The position numbers and the translations under genes are program-made. The notes below the pieces were generated by a model. The model saw only the letters and a program-made list of their open reading frames with translations. It made no database searches and was not told the DNA's origin. Shown here in pieces: positions 24,803 to 33,153 of a stretch of 44,343 nucleotides of DNA; within the stretch, counting starts at the first letter, position 1; every line of letters begins with the position of its first letter. This DNA comes from an uncultured Eubacterium sp. GTDB taxonomy: Bacteria; Bacillota; Clostridia; Lachnospirales; Lachnospiraceae. Where the stretch lies: NCBI GenBank assembly GCA_910586445.1, contig CAJUHV010000031.1, positions 1 through 44,343 of the forward strand, read 5' to 3'.

Positions 24803-26716
24803 TTATGCTTCAATAAACTGATCCTTGCCTTCCGCACATTCCGGGCATACCCAGTCTTCAGGCAGTTTTTCAAATAAGGTGCCAGGTGCAATCTCTGCAT
24901 CTTCATCACCTGCTTCAGGAATATATTCGTAGCCGCAGCCGCCGCATACATACCGTTTGCCGATTGGCGTAGGCTTTGGTACAGGCGGACGTTTCATCTT
25001 GATCATAGGCGGTGCCGGCTGTTTTTCTCCGGTATCTAAAGCTTTTGTTAAGAGCGGCAGAATTTCATTTACATCACCGACAATGCCGTAATCACAGTTT
25101 TTAAAGATCGGGGCATTGCCGTTTTTATTGATTGCTACAATCGTAGAGGCGTCTTTGATGCCCTTTAAGTGCTGCGTAGCGCCGGAAATACCGCATGCAA
25201 TATACAGATTGCCGGTAAATTTCTGGCCGGACATGCCCACATAGCGGCTTAACGGCACATATTTCAGCGTTTCAGCAACCGGACGGGACGAACCGATTGC
25301 AGCACCGGCAGCTTCTGCCAGGTCTTCGATTAATTTCATGTTCTTTTTGTCGCCGATTCCTTTGCCGGCAGATACAACACGCTCTGCCTGTGCGATCGGC
25401 GTATCAGACGGTATGCCTACAGTAAAGTCATGGCCGTCCTTTTTCAATGCCGCTGCAAGGGCATCTACTTTGTCCGCAGCAGAGCCTTCTCTGAATATAT
25501 GTCCTTTACGAACGCCTGTGATGGGTGCAGGTTTTTTTGCTGCCGAGCGGCTGCCGCCGCCGGAATCCTTTGGCATTCTTCCGATCAGGTTTGCAGCGAT
25601 AACGACACGCTGTATTTCATTTGTACCTTCGTAAATGGTAGTGATTTTTGCATCACGGTACATTCTTTCTACATCCATGCCTTTTAAGAAGCCGGTGCCT
25701 CCAAAGATCTGTAGTGCGCTGTTCGTTACTTCAAGGGCAATGTCGGAGGCGTACATTTTTGCCATTGCAGCTTCCATGGCATATGGTTTATGATTTTCTT
25801 TTAATTCTGCAGCAGAATATACTAAAAAGCGGGCACAGCGCAGCTTTGTAGCCATATCAGCCAGCTTAAATGAAATGCCCTGCTGGGCAGCGATCGGCTT
25901 GCCGAACTGAATACGTTCCTTTGCATAATCAAGAGCCTGTTCAAATGCGCCCTGTGCAATGCCGAGTGCCTGTGCAGCGATGCCTATGCGGCCGCCGTCC
26001 AGAGTAGCCATTGCAATCTTAAATCCGTCGCCTTCTTTGCCGAGCAGGTTTTCCTTTGGTACTTTAACATCGTTAAAGATCAGTTCAGCCGTAGTAGAAG
26101 AGCGTATGCCCATTTTATCGTAATGATCACCGAATTCAAAGCCTTCCCAGCCCTTTTCTACGATAAATGCAGATATGCCGCGGGTGCCGATATCCGGTGT
26201 CGTAACAGCAAAGACCACGTATGTATCAGCTTTTGGAGCGTTGGTAATAAAGATTTTGCCGCCGTTTAACAGATAGTAGCTGCCTTTGTCCTGGGCAGTT
26301 GTTTCCGTACCGCCGGCATCAGAGCCTGCATTTGGTTCTGTCAGGCCGAAAGCTCCGATTTTTTCGCCCTTTGCAAGCGGAACTAAATATTTTTGTTTCT
26401 GCGCTTCGTTGCCGAATGCAAAAATCGGGAATGAGCCTAAGGATACGTGGGCAGATAAAATAACGCCTGAGCCGCCGTCTACTCTGGAAAGCTCCTCTAC
26501 CGCGATCGCGTAGCTGTTGACATCAAGTCCTGCACCGCCATATTCTTTTGGATATGGAATGCCCATAAAGCCCATTTCCCCCAGCTTTTTTACGGCTTCG
26601 TCAGGAAAACTGTTTTCCTGATCTAAGGAAAAGGCGATGGGTTTGATTTCTTGTTCGGCAAAGGCACGAATCTTTGCACGTAGCTGTTCCTGGTCTGCTG
26701 TAGTCTGGAATAACAT
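24803..26716 (-). CDS. Acyl-CoA dehydrogenase / ETF-alpha C-domain / rubredoxin fusion
   Basis: A 637-residue triple fusion. Residues 1-380 are a full acyl-CoA dehydrogenase: FGLTEPNAGSDAGG, FITNAPKAD, FGGTGFLKG and IYEGTNEIQR, with the catalytic base probably E363. Residues about 405-560 match the FAD-binding C-terminal domain of ETF-alpha (PLSRYVGMSGQ, LYIACGISGATQHLKGI, AINKNGNAPIF). There is no ETF-beta part and no ETF-alpha N-domain. A Pro/Lys-rich linker leads to a rubredoxin (CGGCGYEY and WVCPEC; C591, C594, C624, C627). One chain thus holds two flavin sites and an iron site. The next gene is a flavodiiron protein, a known rubredoxin client, so electrons from an acyl-CoA are probably passed to O2. 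RBS AGGAGG, start at 26716. Substrate chain length unknown. Confidence 0.93.
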   Translation of the reverse strand: MLFQTTADQEQLRAKIRAFAEQEIKPIAFSLDQENSFPDEAVKKLGEMGFMGIPYPKEYGGAGLDVNSYAIAVEELSRVDGGSGVILSAHVSLGSFPIFAFGNEAQKQKYLVPLAKGEKIGAFGLTEPNAGSDAGGTETTAQDKGSYYLLNGGKIFITNAPKADTYVVFAVTTPDIGTRGISAFIVEKGWEGFEFGDHYDKMGIRSSTTAELIFNDVKVPKENLLGKEGDGFKIAMATLDGGRIGIAAQALGIAQGAFEQALDYAKERIQFGKPIAAQQGISFKLADMATKLRCARFLVYSAAELKENHKPYAMEAAMAKMYASDIALEVTNSALQIFGGTGFLKGMDVERMYRDAKITTIYEGTNEIQRVVIAANLIGRMPKDSGGGSRSAAKKPAPITGVRKGHIFREGSAADKVDALAAALKKDGHDFTVGIPSDTPIAQAERVVSAGKGIGDKKNMKLIEDLAEAAGAAIGSSRPVAETLKYVPLSRYVGMSGQKFTGNLYIACGISGATQHLKGIKDASTIVAINKNGNAPIFKNCDYGIVGDVNEILPLLTKALDTGEKQPAPPMIKMKRPPVPKPTPIGKRYVCGGCGYEYIPEAGDEDAEIAPGTLFEKLPEDWVCPECAEGKDQFIEA

Positions 26717-26817
26717 AACATTGCCTCCTTTTTATGAAGTGATTAAAATAAAACAGGTGAAAATTACCTATATATATTTTTATTTATTATAGTTGTCTGT
26801 GTAATTTCACTAAAAAT

Positions 26818-26846
26818 AATATAACAAAACATAGAAAAATTGTCAA
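26818..26846 (-). promoter_or_regulatory. Promoter of the fusion/flavodiiron operon
   Basis: On the minus strand TTGACA (26846-26841), 17-base spacer and TATATT (26823-26818), about 100 bases upstream of the start codon. No clear PerR or Rex box was found in the AT-rich leader. Confidence 0.75.
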
Positions 26847-26949
26847 TCAATATATGGAGGAAATTCTGAAATAACTAAAAAAGACGGGAGATTTTATAAA
26901 TAGACAAAAAATCCTGCTGGAATCATTGGATCAAATACGAAATATAAAA

Positions 26950-26991
26950 AAGGTGTAAAGCGTACTGGCAGTTCAATAGGCTTTACACCTT
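26950..26991 (+). terminator. Hairpin AAGGTGTAAAGC / GCTTTACACCTT
   Basis: Twelve-base perfect arms (26950-26961 and 26980-26991) with an 18-base loop precede the small ORF at 27060. The right arm sequence reappears in the hairpin after that ORF. It is not followed by a good T run, so it may be a leader structure rather than a terminator. Confidence 0.5.
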
Positions 26992-27059
26992 GTACACAAT
27001 CCATTATAATGATTGTAGCAGCAGATAATAATTGTATCAATCATAAAGGCGGTGAAAGG

Positions 27060-27239
27060 ATGGCAGCAGATAATATGACATTAGAAGAACAAAAAGAGGT
27101 AGCTATCAACAGATATGTTGACTTGATGAGAATTAAAGCACATGAAACAGGTGAAAATAGAGAGCTTGATTATCAAATCAAAGTTGCAAAAGTAAAACTT
27201 TCAAGTTTTGGCATTGATTATTCAGAACTTGAATTTTAA
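27060..27239 (+). CDS. Small hypothetical protein (59 aa)
   Basis: A 59-residue acidic helical protein: MAADNMTLEEQKEVAINRYV to SFGIDYSELEF. No membrane segment or recognised motif. Start placed at 27060, where GGCGGTGAAAGG lies just upstream; a longer frame from 27009 lacks one. Flanked on both sides by hairpins that share GGCTTTACACCTT, which suggests a self-contained transcription unit, perhaps a regulator or a mobile-element remnant beside the tRNA gene. Function unknown. Confidence 0.55.
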   Translation: MAADNMTLEEQKEVAINRYVDLMRIKAHETGENRELDYQIKVAKVKLSSFGIDYSELEF

Positions 27240-27263
27240 ATTTTTATACTGACAGCCACTAAC

Positions 27264-27328
27264 AAAAAGGCGTAAGGTCTTATTAAATTATTAAGGCTTT
27301 ACACCTTTTTAGTTTTCTAAACTAAAAA
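27264..27328 (+). terminator. Terminators after the small ORF
   Basis: An imperfect stem, AAAAAGGCGTAAGG against GGCTTTACACCTTTTT (27295-27310), ends in a T run. A second stem, TTTTTAGTTT-TCT-AAACTAAAAA (27306-27328), overlaps it and could work on both strands. Confidence 0.6.
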
Positions 27329-27418
27329 TAAAGATCAAAAAATAATCAGCTTTTCAAACAAAATAAAAGCCGAAACCCATGGAAACCCAAAGCTTTCGAC
27401 CTCATAAGACAAAATAAA

Positions 27419-27491
27419 AGCTGTCTAGGGGACTTGAACCCCCGACCTCCGCCTTACCAAGGCGACGCTCTACCGACTGAGCCAAGACAGC
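27419..27491 (-). tRNA. tRNA-Thr (anticodon GGT)
   Basis: On the minus strand the gene opens GCTGTCTTGGCTC and closes AGACAGC, so the acceptor stem pairs fully. The anticodon loop TTGGTAA between CGCC and GGCG gives GGT, threonine. The T-loop reads TTCAAGT. CCA is not encoded. A T-rich stretch follows the 3' end. Confidence 0.95.
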
Positions 27492-27727
27492 ATATATATT
27501 TTCAAATACAATCTGATTCTTAGAAAGAATGTATTTTATAAAAATATTTGCAGAATACGGCAGGACTTCTTCATCTGTCGTACTGACCTTGTATACTATA
27601 CTATAACATGTGTATTATGTCAATATTAAAATATATTTTTTTATTTATTTTACACGAACTTTTTGATAAAAGCGGCATGATCTGCCGGATGTTGTGTATT
27701 CTGCTGCAAAATCAACAAGAAAAGATT
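27492..27727. other. Gap between tRNA-Thr and the hexitol locus
   Basis: No gene found. AT-rich with several TATA-type words (TATACTATACTATAA near 27592) that on the minus strand could supply the tRNA promoter. The sequence leads into the MtlR-type operator. Confidence 0.4.
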
Positions 27728-27748
27728 TGGCATTAAGTCATAGTGCCA
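27728..27748. promoter_or_regulatory. Candidate MtlR operator upstream of mtlA
   Basis: Inverted repeat TGGCATTA...TAGTGCCA over 21 bases. The identical half-sites, in reverse orientation, stand before mtlF at 31573-31593; only the central four bases differ. Flanking pairs extend the stem (AAAGATTTGGCA / TGCCAAATCTTT) and a T run follows, so the same DNA could also terminate incoming transcripts. The site ends 18 bases before the -35 box, a position suited to an activator. Confidence 0.75.
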
Positions 27749-27766
27749 AATCTTTTTTTCTATTGC

Positions 27767-27796
27767 TTGAAACAGGCCGTATGTACACCGTATAAT
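27767..27796 (+). promoter_or_regulatory. mtlA promoter
   Basis: TTGAAA (27767-27772), 18-base spacer, TATAAT (27791-27796). The mtlF promoter has the same two boxes and the same spacing. Confidence 0.75.
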
Positions 27797-27889
27797 AAAT
27801 GCAGCAACAGACCGCAGACGTAATAGATCTTATGCGGTGGCAGTGGGACTGGCCAGTCATACGATATCCAAGGTGAAAGAGGTGTGTTT

Positions 27890-29281
27890 ATGAAAGAAAG
27901 GGTACAGACGTTTGGTAGGTTTTTAAGCGGCATGGTAATGCCGAATATTGGTGCTTTTATTGCGTGGGGGCTGATTGCTGCGTTATTTATTGAAACGGGC
28001 TGGCGGCCGAATGAAAAATTTGCGCAGATGGTAGGGCCGATGTCTTCCATGATGCTGCCGCTTTTGATCGCGTATACGGGCGGCAGGGTCGTAGCAGGAG
28101 ACCGCGGCGGCGTAATCGGCGTGATTGCGACAATGGGTGTTATTGTGGCTGCACCGGATAACCCGATGTTTTTGGGTGCGATGGTCGTAGGGCCTCTGGC
28201 AGCATTTGTAATTAAAAAGTTTGACAAAATGATGGAAGGGCACATTCCGGCAGGATTTGAGATGCTGATCAATAACTTTTCCATCGGCATTATCGGCATG
28301 GTGTTATCGCTGCTTGCATATGTGGGAATTACGCCGCTTGTCAACGGGCTGACGGAGCTTTTAGGAGCAGGGCTTGGATTTTTGGTAGACCACAGCCTGC
28401 TGCCGCTGACGAGTGTATTTATTGAACCGGCAAAAGTATTGTTTTTAAATAATGCTTTAAATCAGGGAATTTTATCACCAATGGGAATCCGTCAGGTGGA
28501 AGAAGCAGGAAAATCTATACTGTTTCTGCTTGAAGCAAATCCGGGGCCGGGACTTGGCATTTTGCTGGCATACTGCATTGCGGGAAAAGGGAGCGCAAAA
28601 AGCTCTGCGCCGGGCGCAGTGATCATTCATTTCCTGGGCGGCATTCATGAGATTTATTTTCCGTATATATTGATGAATCCGTTCCTGCTTCTGGCAGCGA
28701 TTGCCGGCAATGCAGTCGGTATACTGATCTTTACGTTGTTTGGCGTAGGTCTGGTTTCTCCGGCTTCACCGGGCAGCATTATTGCGATTACGATGATGGC
28801 AGAGCGCCACAGCTATCTGGGACTTTTTGCAGGCGTGCTTTTATCTGCTGCTGTATCGTTTGTCGTGGCAGTACCGCTGTTAAAGCTTATGGGTAAGGAC
28901 GTGTCGCTGGAAGAGGCCAAGGCGCAGAAGGATGCCATGAAGAGCCAGGCAAAGGGAACTGCACCGGCTCCTGCTTCTGCTGTTTCCGGCGGAAAAATCA
29001 AAAAAATTGCATTTGCATGTGATGCAGGCATGGGCTCCAGCGCCATGGGGGCTACCGTGCTAAGGAAAAAGATTGCTGCGGCAGGCATTGAAGGTATTGA
29101 GGTCATACATACGCCGGTTTCGTCGATTCCATCGGATGTGCAGATTGTTGTCACGCATCAGGAGCTGGGCGAGCGTGCCGCACACAGTAATCCGAATGCG
29201 CAGCTGGTGCTGATTACCAATTTTCTGGCTGCACCGCAGTACGAGATCTTAGTAGAAGATTTAAAGAAGCGTAATTTGTAG
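27890..29281 (+). CDS. mtlA: Mannitol-type PTS EIICB component
   Basis: A 463-residue sugar-alcohol permease of the phosphotransferase system. Residues 1-340 form the membrane EIIC channel, with the conserved GGIHEIYF at 250-257. A linker rich in Ala/Pro/Lys leads to the EIIB domain, whose phosphorylated Cys is C377 in ACDAGMGSS. It imports a hexitol, probably mannitol, and releases the 1-phosphate in the cytoplasm. EIIA is encoded separately (mtlF). Start: the ATG at 27890 rather than the GTG two codons earlier, with GAGGTG upstream. Regulation is likely through the operator 18 bases ahead of the promoter. Confidence 0.93.
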   Translation: MKERVQTFGRFLSGMVMPNIGAFIAWGLIAALFIETGWRPNEKFAQMVGPMSSMMLPLLIAYTGGRVVAGDRGGVIGVIATMGVIVAAPDNPMFLGAMVVGPLAAFVIKKFDKMMEGHIPAGFEMLINNFSIGIIGMVLSLLAYVGITPLVNGLTELLGAGLGFLVDHSLLPLTSVFIEPAKVLFLNNALNQGILSPMGIRQVEEAGKSILFLLEANPGPGLGILLAYCIAGKGSAKSSAPGAVIIHFLGGIHEIYFPYILMNPFLLLAAIAGNAVGILIFTLFGVGLVSPASPGSIIAITMMAERHSYLGLFAGVLLSAAVSFVVAVPLLKLMGKDVSLEEAKAQKDAMKSQAKGTAPAPASAVSGGKIKKIAFACDAGMGSSAMGATVLRKKIAAAGIEGIEVIHTPVSSIPSDVQIVVTHQELGERAAHSNPNAQLVLITNFLAAPQYEILVEDLKKRNL

Positions 29282-29424
29282 ATCCTTCTGAATGAAATAA
29301 ATGTAATTTACAATAGAATCCAAATGGAATTTATTGGCAGAATTGAACCAAATTCATAGATGGGATATAGTTTTAACAAATTTTACGAAGCTATTTTTAA
29401 CAAAGCTATTTGAAGGGATACAGA

Positions 29425-31527
29425 ATGGAATTAACGCCTAGGATGAAACAGATTTTTCAAGTGCTGCTCCAAGAGCCTGCCGCTGTCTCCGTGAAGTATC
29501 TTGCGCAGCAGATCGGGGTAAGCAGGCGGACGGTGCAGAGGGAATTAGAATATATAAATGTGCCGTTAAAAGATTATGAGCTGGAATTTGTTTCTAGGAC
29601 AGGAGTGGGCATCTGGATTGAGGGCAGTATGCAGGAAAAGCACAGGCTGTTTGCGGAATGCAGCGCGGGCGATGATTATGACGTCAGCAACAGAGAGGAG
29701 CGGCGCAAGCGCCTGATTTTAGAAATCTTAAAAGAAAAGGGGCTGCGCAAGCTGTACTATTACAGCAGCCAGGTCGGCGTCAGCGAGGCTACGGCCAGCG
29801 CTGACCTGGAGGCTGTCGAAGGCTGGCTTGGGCAGTACGGGCTGCTGGTAAACCGAAAGCCGGGCAGCGGCATAGAGATTGAGGGCAGCGAAGACAATTA
29901 CCGGCGTGCAATCCGCGCATTTATCAACGAAAACATTGACACGCAGGTAGTACGTGAGGCTTACGAGGATGAAGGAGTCAGTACTGTAAAGGAAATGTCA
30001 TTAAAAAAGAGCAATCTTGGACAGATATTAAATGATGACATAATGAAAAGGGTAATGGACTGCATAAACAGCCTGGACCATGACAGGGTGCTGACATTAA
30101 CGGAAAATTCTTATGTGGGCCTGGTAATCCATATTTCGATAGCGATCAACCGCATTTTGAAAAATGAAGTCATAGAATCGGCTGCAGACTGGCGGGAAAG
30201 CATTACGCAGGATGAGGATTACCGGCTTGCGGGCCTGATTGTAGAAGCGCTGCAGAGAGAATTTGACGTTGACATACCGCAGGTAGAAATTTCTTATATC
30301 TGCCTGCATATCAAAGGCGCAAAGCATGAAAAGATCCAGTGGAGCGACGTACAGCTGGATATTGAAAACAAAAGGCTGCAGCAGATGGTAAATGAAATGA
30401 TCGACGTCTTTAATCCAGAACAGGCCTATTTAATCAAGCAGGATGATGAATTTATACAGGGACTTTTAGCGCATCTGCAGCCGACGCTGATCAGGCTGAT
30501 CTATGGAATGCAGATTCAGAATCCGGTTTTAAAAGAGATCCGGGCAGGCTACCCTGACATATACCGCAGCTGTGAAAAGGTAGCGCAGGTATTAGAGAGG
30601 TATACAGGAAAAAAAGTGCCTGAGCAGGAAATCGGATTTCTGGCCGTGCATTTTGGTGCAGCCTTAGTGCGTATGGAAGGCAGAAAAGAAGAAATACGCA
30701 GGGTGCAGGCGGGCGTAGTCTGTTCGAGCGGAATCGGCATTTCACGCCTGATGTCATCAAAACTGGAGAAGGTATTCCGCGACCAGATGCAGCTGACAGC
30801 TTATGGCAAAAATGACATTACGCCGTATATCGCAGGCAGGGTAGATTTTTTTATCTCCAGCATTCCGATGGATTCCATTGAGGCAGGAGATACACCGGTC
30901 ATACTGGTTAATATGCTTTTAAGCGATGATGATATTGAGAATATCCGCCGGATGGTCTATAAATATGAGCGGCTGCCAAAGAAGCATAAGGAGGCAGACC
31001 GGTTCAGCATGCAGCTGGAGGAGATCAATCTTGCTGCGGCGCAGATCAGTACAGTGATTAAATACATGGATCTTTTTAAGGTAGATAACCAGATCGGGTT
31101 TGAAGAGCTGCTGATTGCGGTTGCCGAAAAAATGTCGCCGTATTCAGACAGGCAGGAGATGATCCGCGAGGACATTTTAAGGAGAGAGCACATTGCTAGC
31201 CAGATCTTTGCAGAATTTGGATTCGGCCTGCTGCATGCCCGCACAAAAGGAGTGACGCGCCCGAATTTTTCTATATGCATGACAAAGGATATGGAGCCGT
31301 TTCGGCATGCTTATTTTAAGGAAATCAAGGTCGTATTTATTATGCTGGTACCGGTTGATGACCATCAGGATGTCTGCCGTGATATTATGGGCTATATCAG
31401 CAGCATGCTGGTGGAGGAATATGAGTTTATGGACATAGTATTATCGGGAAATAAGGAAGAAATCCGCGAAGCATTGTCCAGAAACCTGAAAAAATTTTTT
31501 AATAAATATATTTTAAGGCTTTCCTGA
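29425..31527 (+). CDS. mtlR: MtlR-type PRD transcriptional activator
   Basis: A 700-residue multi-domain regulator. Order: HTH (VKYLAQQIGVSRRTVQREL, residues 22-41), a second HTH-like region, two PTS-regulation domains (about 180-410), an EIIB-like domain with C433 (VVCSSGIGISRLM), and an EIIA-like domain with H604 (FGLLHARTKG). PTS phosphorylation of PRD and EIIB sites sets activity in the Bacillus MtlR model, so this protein should activate the locus when hexitol flows through the PTS. Start at ATG 29425 behind AAGGGA. It lies between mtlA and mtlF, 143 and 173 bases away, the second gap holding its own operator and promoter. Confidence 0.92.
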   Translation: MELTPRMKQIFQVLLQEPAAVSVKYLAQQIGVSRRTVQRELEYINVPLKDYELEFVSRTGVGIWIEGSMQEKHRLFAECSAGDDYDVSNREERRKRLILEILKEKGLRKLYYYSSQVGVSEATASADLEAVEGWLGQYGLLVNRKPGSGIEIEGSEDNYRRAIRAFINENIDTQVVREAYEDEGVSTVKEMSLKKSNLGQILNDDIMKRVMDCINSLDHDRVLTLTENSYVGLVIHISIAINRILKNEVIESAADWRESITQDEDYRLAGLIVEALQREFDVDIPQVEISYICLHIKGAKHEKIQWSDVQLDIENKRLQQMVNEMIDVFNPEQAYLIKQDDEFIQGLLAHLQPTLIRLIYGMQIQNPVLKEIRAGYPDIYRSCEKVAQVLERYTGKKVPEQEIGFLAVHFGAALVRMEGRKEEIRRVQAGVVCSSGIGISRLMSSKLEKVFRDQMQLTAYGKNDITPYIAGRVDFFISSIPMDSIEAGDTPVILVNMLLSDDDIENIRRMVYKYERLPKKHKEADRFSMQLEEINLAAAQISTVIKYMDLFKVDNQIGFEELLIAVAEKMSPYSDRQEMIREDILRREHIASQIFAEFGFGLLHARTKGVTRPNFSICMTKDMEPFRHAYFKEIKVVFIMLVPVDDHQDVCRDIMGYISSMLVEEYEFMDIVLSGNKEEIREALSRNLKKFFNKYILRLS

Positions 31528-31572
31528 TCGGATCTGCAGTTTCCGGTTTATAAAAATGGAACTGTACAGAAA

Positions 31573-31593
31573 TGGCACTATCGGATAATGCCA
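31573..31593. promoter_or_regulatory. Candidate MtlR operator upstream of mtlF
   Basis: TGGCACTA...TAATGCCA is the reverse complement of the mtlA site apart from four central bases. It ends 18 bases before the -35 box, exactly as at mtlA. Confidence 0.75.
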
Positions 31594-31611
31594 AATTTAA
31601 TCTGGTTTTTA

Positions 31612-31641
31612 TTGAAAATGCAAGGCTGTGCGCTCTATAAT
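31612..31641 (+). promoter_or_regulatory. mtlF promoter
   Basis: TTGAAA (31612-31617), 18-base spacer, TATAAT (31636-31641), matching the mtlA promoter. Drives mtlF and probably the two following genes. Confidence 0.75.
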
Positions 31642-31700
31642 ATTTTTACAAGGAGCGTAAAACTGAGTGAAGTTACGGAAAACCGTAGGAGGAGGAACGT

Positions 31701-32168
31701 ATGTTTTTTAAGTCAAAAAAGAAAGAAGAGACTGTAGAAAAGAAAGAACTGTTATACCGCAGTAATATCCGTGTGGGATGTGAGCCGGATACGCAGGAGC
31801 AGGTGATCCGTCAGGTAGGACAGATGCTTGTAGACAGAGGATATGTAGATCAGCCATATGTAGAGGCCATGGTAGAAAGGGAGCATTCATTTTCTACATT
31901 TATGGGCAGCGGACTGGCACTTCCGCATGGCGTAGAGGCTGCAAAAAAGGAAATCAAAGCCTCCGGCATAGCAGTCATGACATTTCCAAAAGGCATAGAC
32001 TGGGGCGGCAATGAGGTGCATGTAGTGATCGGCATAGCAGGCGTCGGGGATGAGCATCTGGATATCTTATCCGTGATTGCAGATAAAATGCTGGATGAGT
32101 CAACTGCTGACAGGCTGGCGACGGGAGATGCCGATACGGTATATGAGATTCTGTCCGGAAAGGAGTAA
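31701..32168 (+). CDS. mtlF: Mannitol-type PTS EIIA component
   Basis: A 155-residue EIIA of the fructose/mannitol family. The phosphorylated residue is H76 in LALPHGVEAAK; AVMTFPKGIDWGG and the ILSVIADKML helix are also typical. A charged N-terminal tail (KSKKKEETVEKKE) is longer than usual. Passes phosphate from HPr to EIIB of MtlA. RBS AGGAGG. Only 5 bases separate its stop from the kinase gene, whose ribosome site AAGGAG overlaps the mtlF stop, so the two are translationally linked. Confidence 0.94.
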   Translation: MFFKSKKKEETVEKKELLYRSNIRVGCEPDTQEQVIRQVGQMLVDRGYVDQPYVEAMVEREHSFSTFMGSGLALPHGVEAAKKEIKASGIAVMTFPKGIDWGGNEVHVVIGIAGVGDEHLDILSVIADKMLDESTADRLATGDADTVYEILSGKE

Positions 32169-32173
32169 TTGCC

Positions 32174-33112
32174 ATGGTAGTAACTGTTACAATGAATCCT
32201 GCGATCGATAAGACCGTAGAAATCGATGAGCTTTTGCCGGGCGGGCTGAACCGTATTCAAAAAGTAGAATATGATGCCGGCGGCAAAGGAATTAATGTAT
32301 CCAAAACAATCCATGAGCTTGGGGGAAAAAGCATTGCGGCAGGATTTTTGGGAGGCAATGCAGGCAGGACGATAGAAGCGGTGTTAAATGACTGCGGTAT
32401 CCAGAATGATTTTATCTGGGTAGACGGGGAGACGCGTACAAATACAAAAGTGTTTGAAAAATCTGGCGAAGTTACGGAGCTGAATGAGCCGGGGCCGCAG
32501 ATTCTGGCGCAGCAGGCCGAGCAGCTGATCCAGAAGCTGGAAAGCTATGCCGGCGAGGAGACACTGATCGTGCTGGCGGGCAGCATTCCAAACGGCGTAG
32601 ACCGCCATATCTATGAACAGATTATTCAAAGAGTGCACCGGCGCGGCGCAAAAGTACTGCTGGATGCAGATGGCGACCTGTTTCGCAATGGATTAAAGGC
32701 AGGCCCGGATATTATTAAGCCAAACCGTGTGGAACTGGAAGAATATGCAGGGTATGATTACCGCGCTTCCATGGATGAGCTGTTAAAAACAGCGAGGGAT
32801 TTTCGGAAAATAGGAGTCGAAACCGTGGCCGTATCCATGGGCAGGGGCGGTGCGATGATGGTACGTGAAGGATATGAGGTCATCTGTCCGGCACTGTCTG
32901 TAAAAGCACATTCTACAGTAGGTGCAGGAGACGCAATGGTAGCAGCACTTGCTTATGCATGGGATCATCAGCTGGACGACGAACAGACCGTTCGCTTATG
33001 CATGGCAGCTTCAGCGGGAGCAGTGACAACGATCGGGACAAAGCCTCCAAAGAGAGAGCTTGTAGACGAGCTGGCCGGGCAGGTTGTGATCGAGCCTGTG
33101 CAGGGGGTGTAA
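32174..33112 (+). CDS. PfkB-family sugar-phosphate kinase, 1-phosphofructokinase-like
   Basis: A 312-residue ribokinase-fold kinase. TVTMNPAIDKTVEIDEL, GGLNRI and GGKGINVSKTI open it, and the ATP/anion-hole motif GAGDAMVAALAY carries the catalytic Asp. The pattern is that of FruK/LacC (1-phosphofructokinase and tagatose-6-phosphate kinase) rather than ribokinase. No other fructose PTS gene is near. In this operon it would make sense as the enzyme converting a ketose 1-phosphate to the 1,6-bisphosphate. That role is inferred from the neighbours. Confidence 0.88.
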   Translation: MVVTVTMNPAIDKTVEIDELLPGGLNRIQKVEYDAGGKGINVSKTIHELGGKSIAAGFLGGNAGRTIEAVLNDCGIQNDFIWVDGETRTNTKVFEKSGEVTELNEPGPQILAQQAEQLIQKLESYAGEETLIVLAGSIPNGVDRHIYEQIIQRVHRRGAKVLLDADGDLFRNGLKAGPDIIKPNRVELEEYAGYDYRASMDELLKTARDFRKIGVETVAVSMGRGGAMMVREGYEVICPALSVKAHSTVGAGDAMVAALAYAWDHQLDDEQTVRLCMAASAGAVTTIGTKPPKRELVDELAGQVVIEPVQGV

Positions 33113-33153
33113 TATAAAAAGATCTGCATTTAAATAAGGAGGAGACATAGAAT

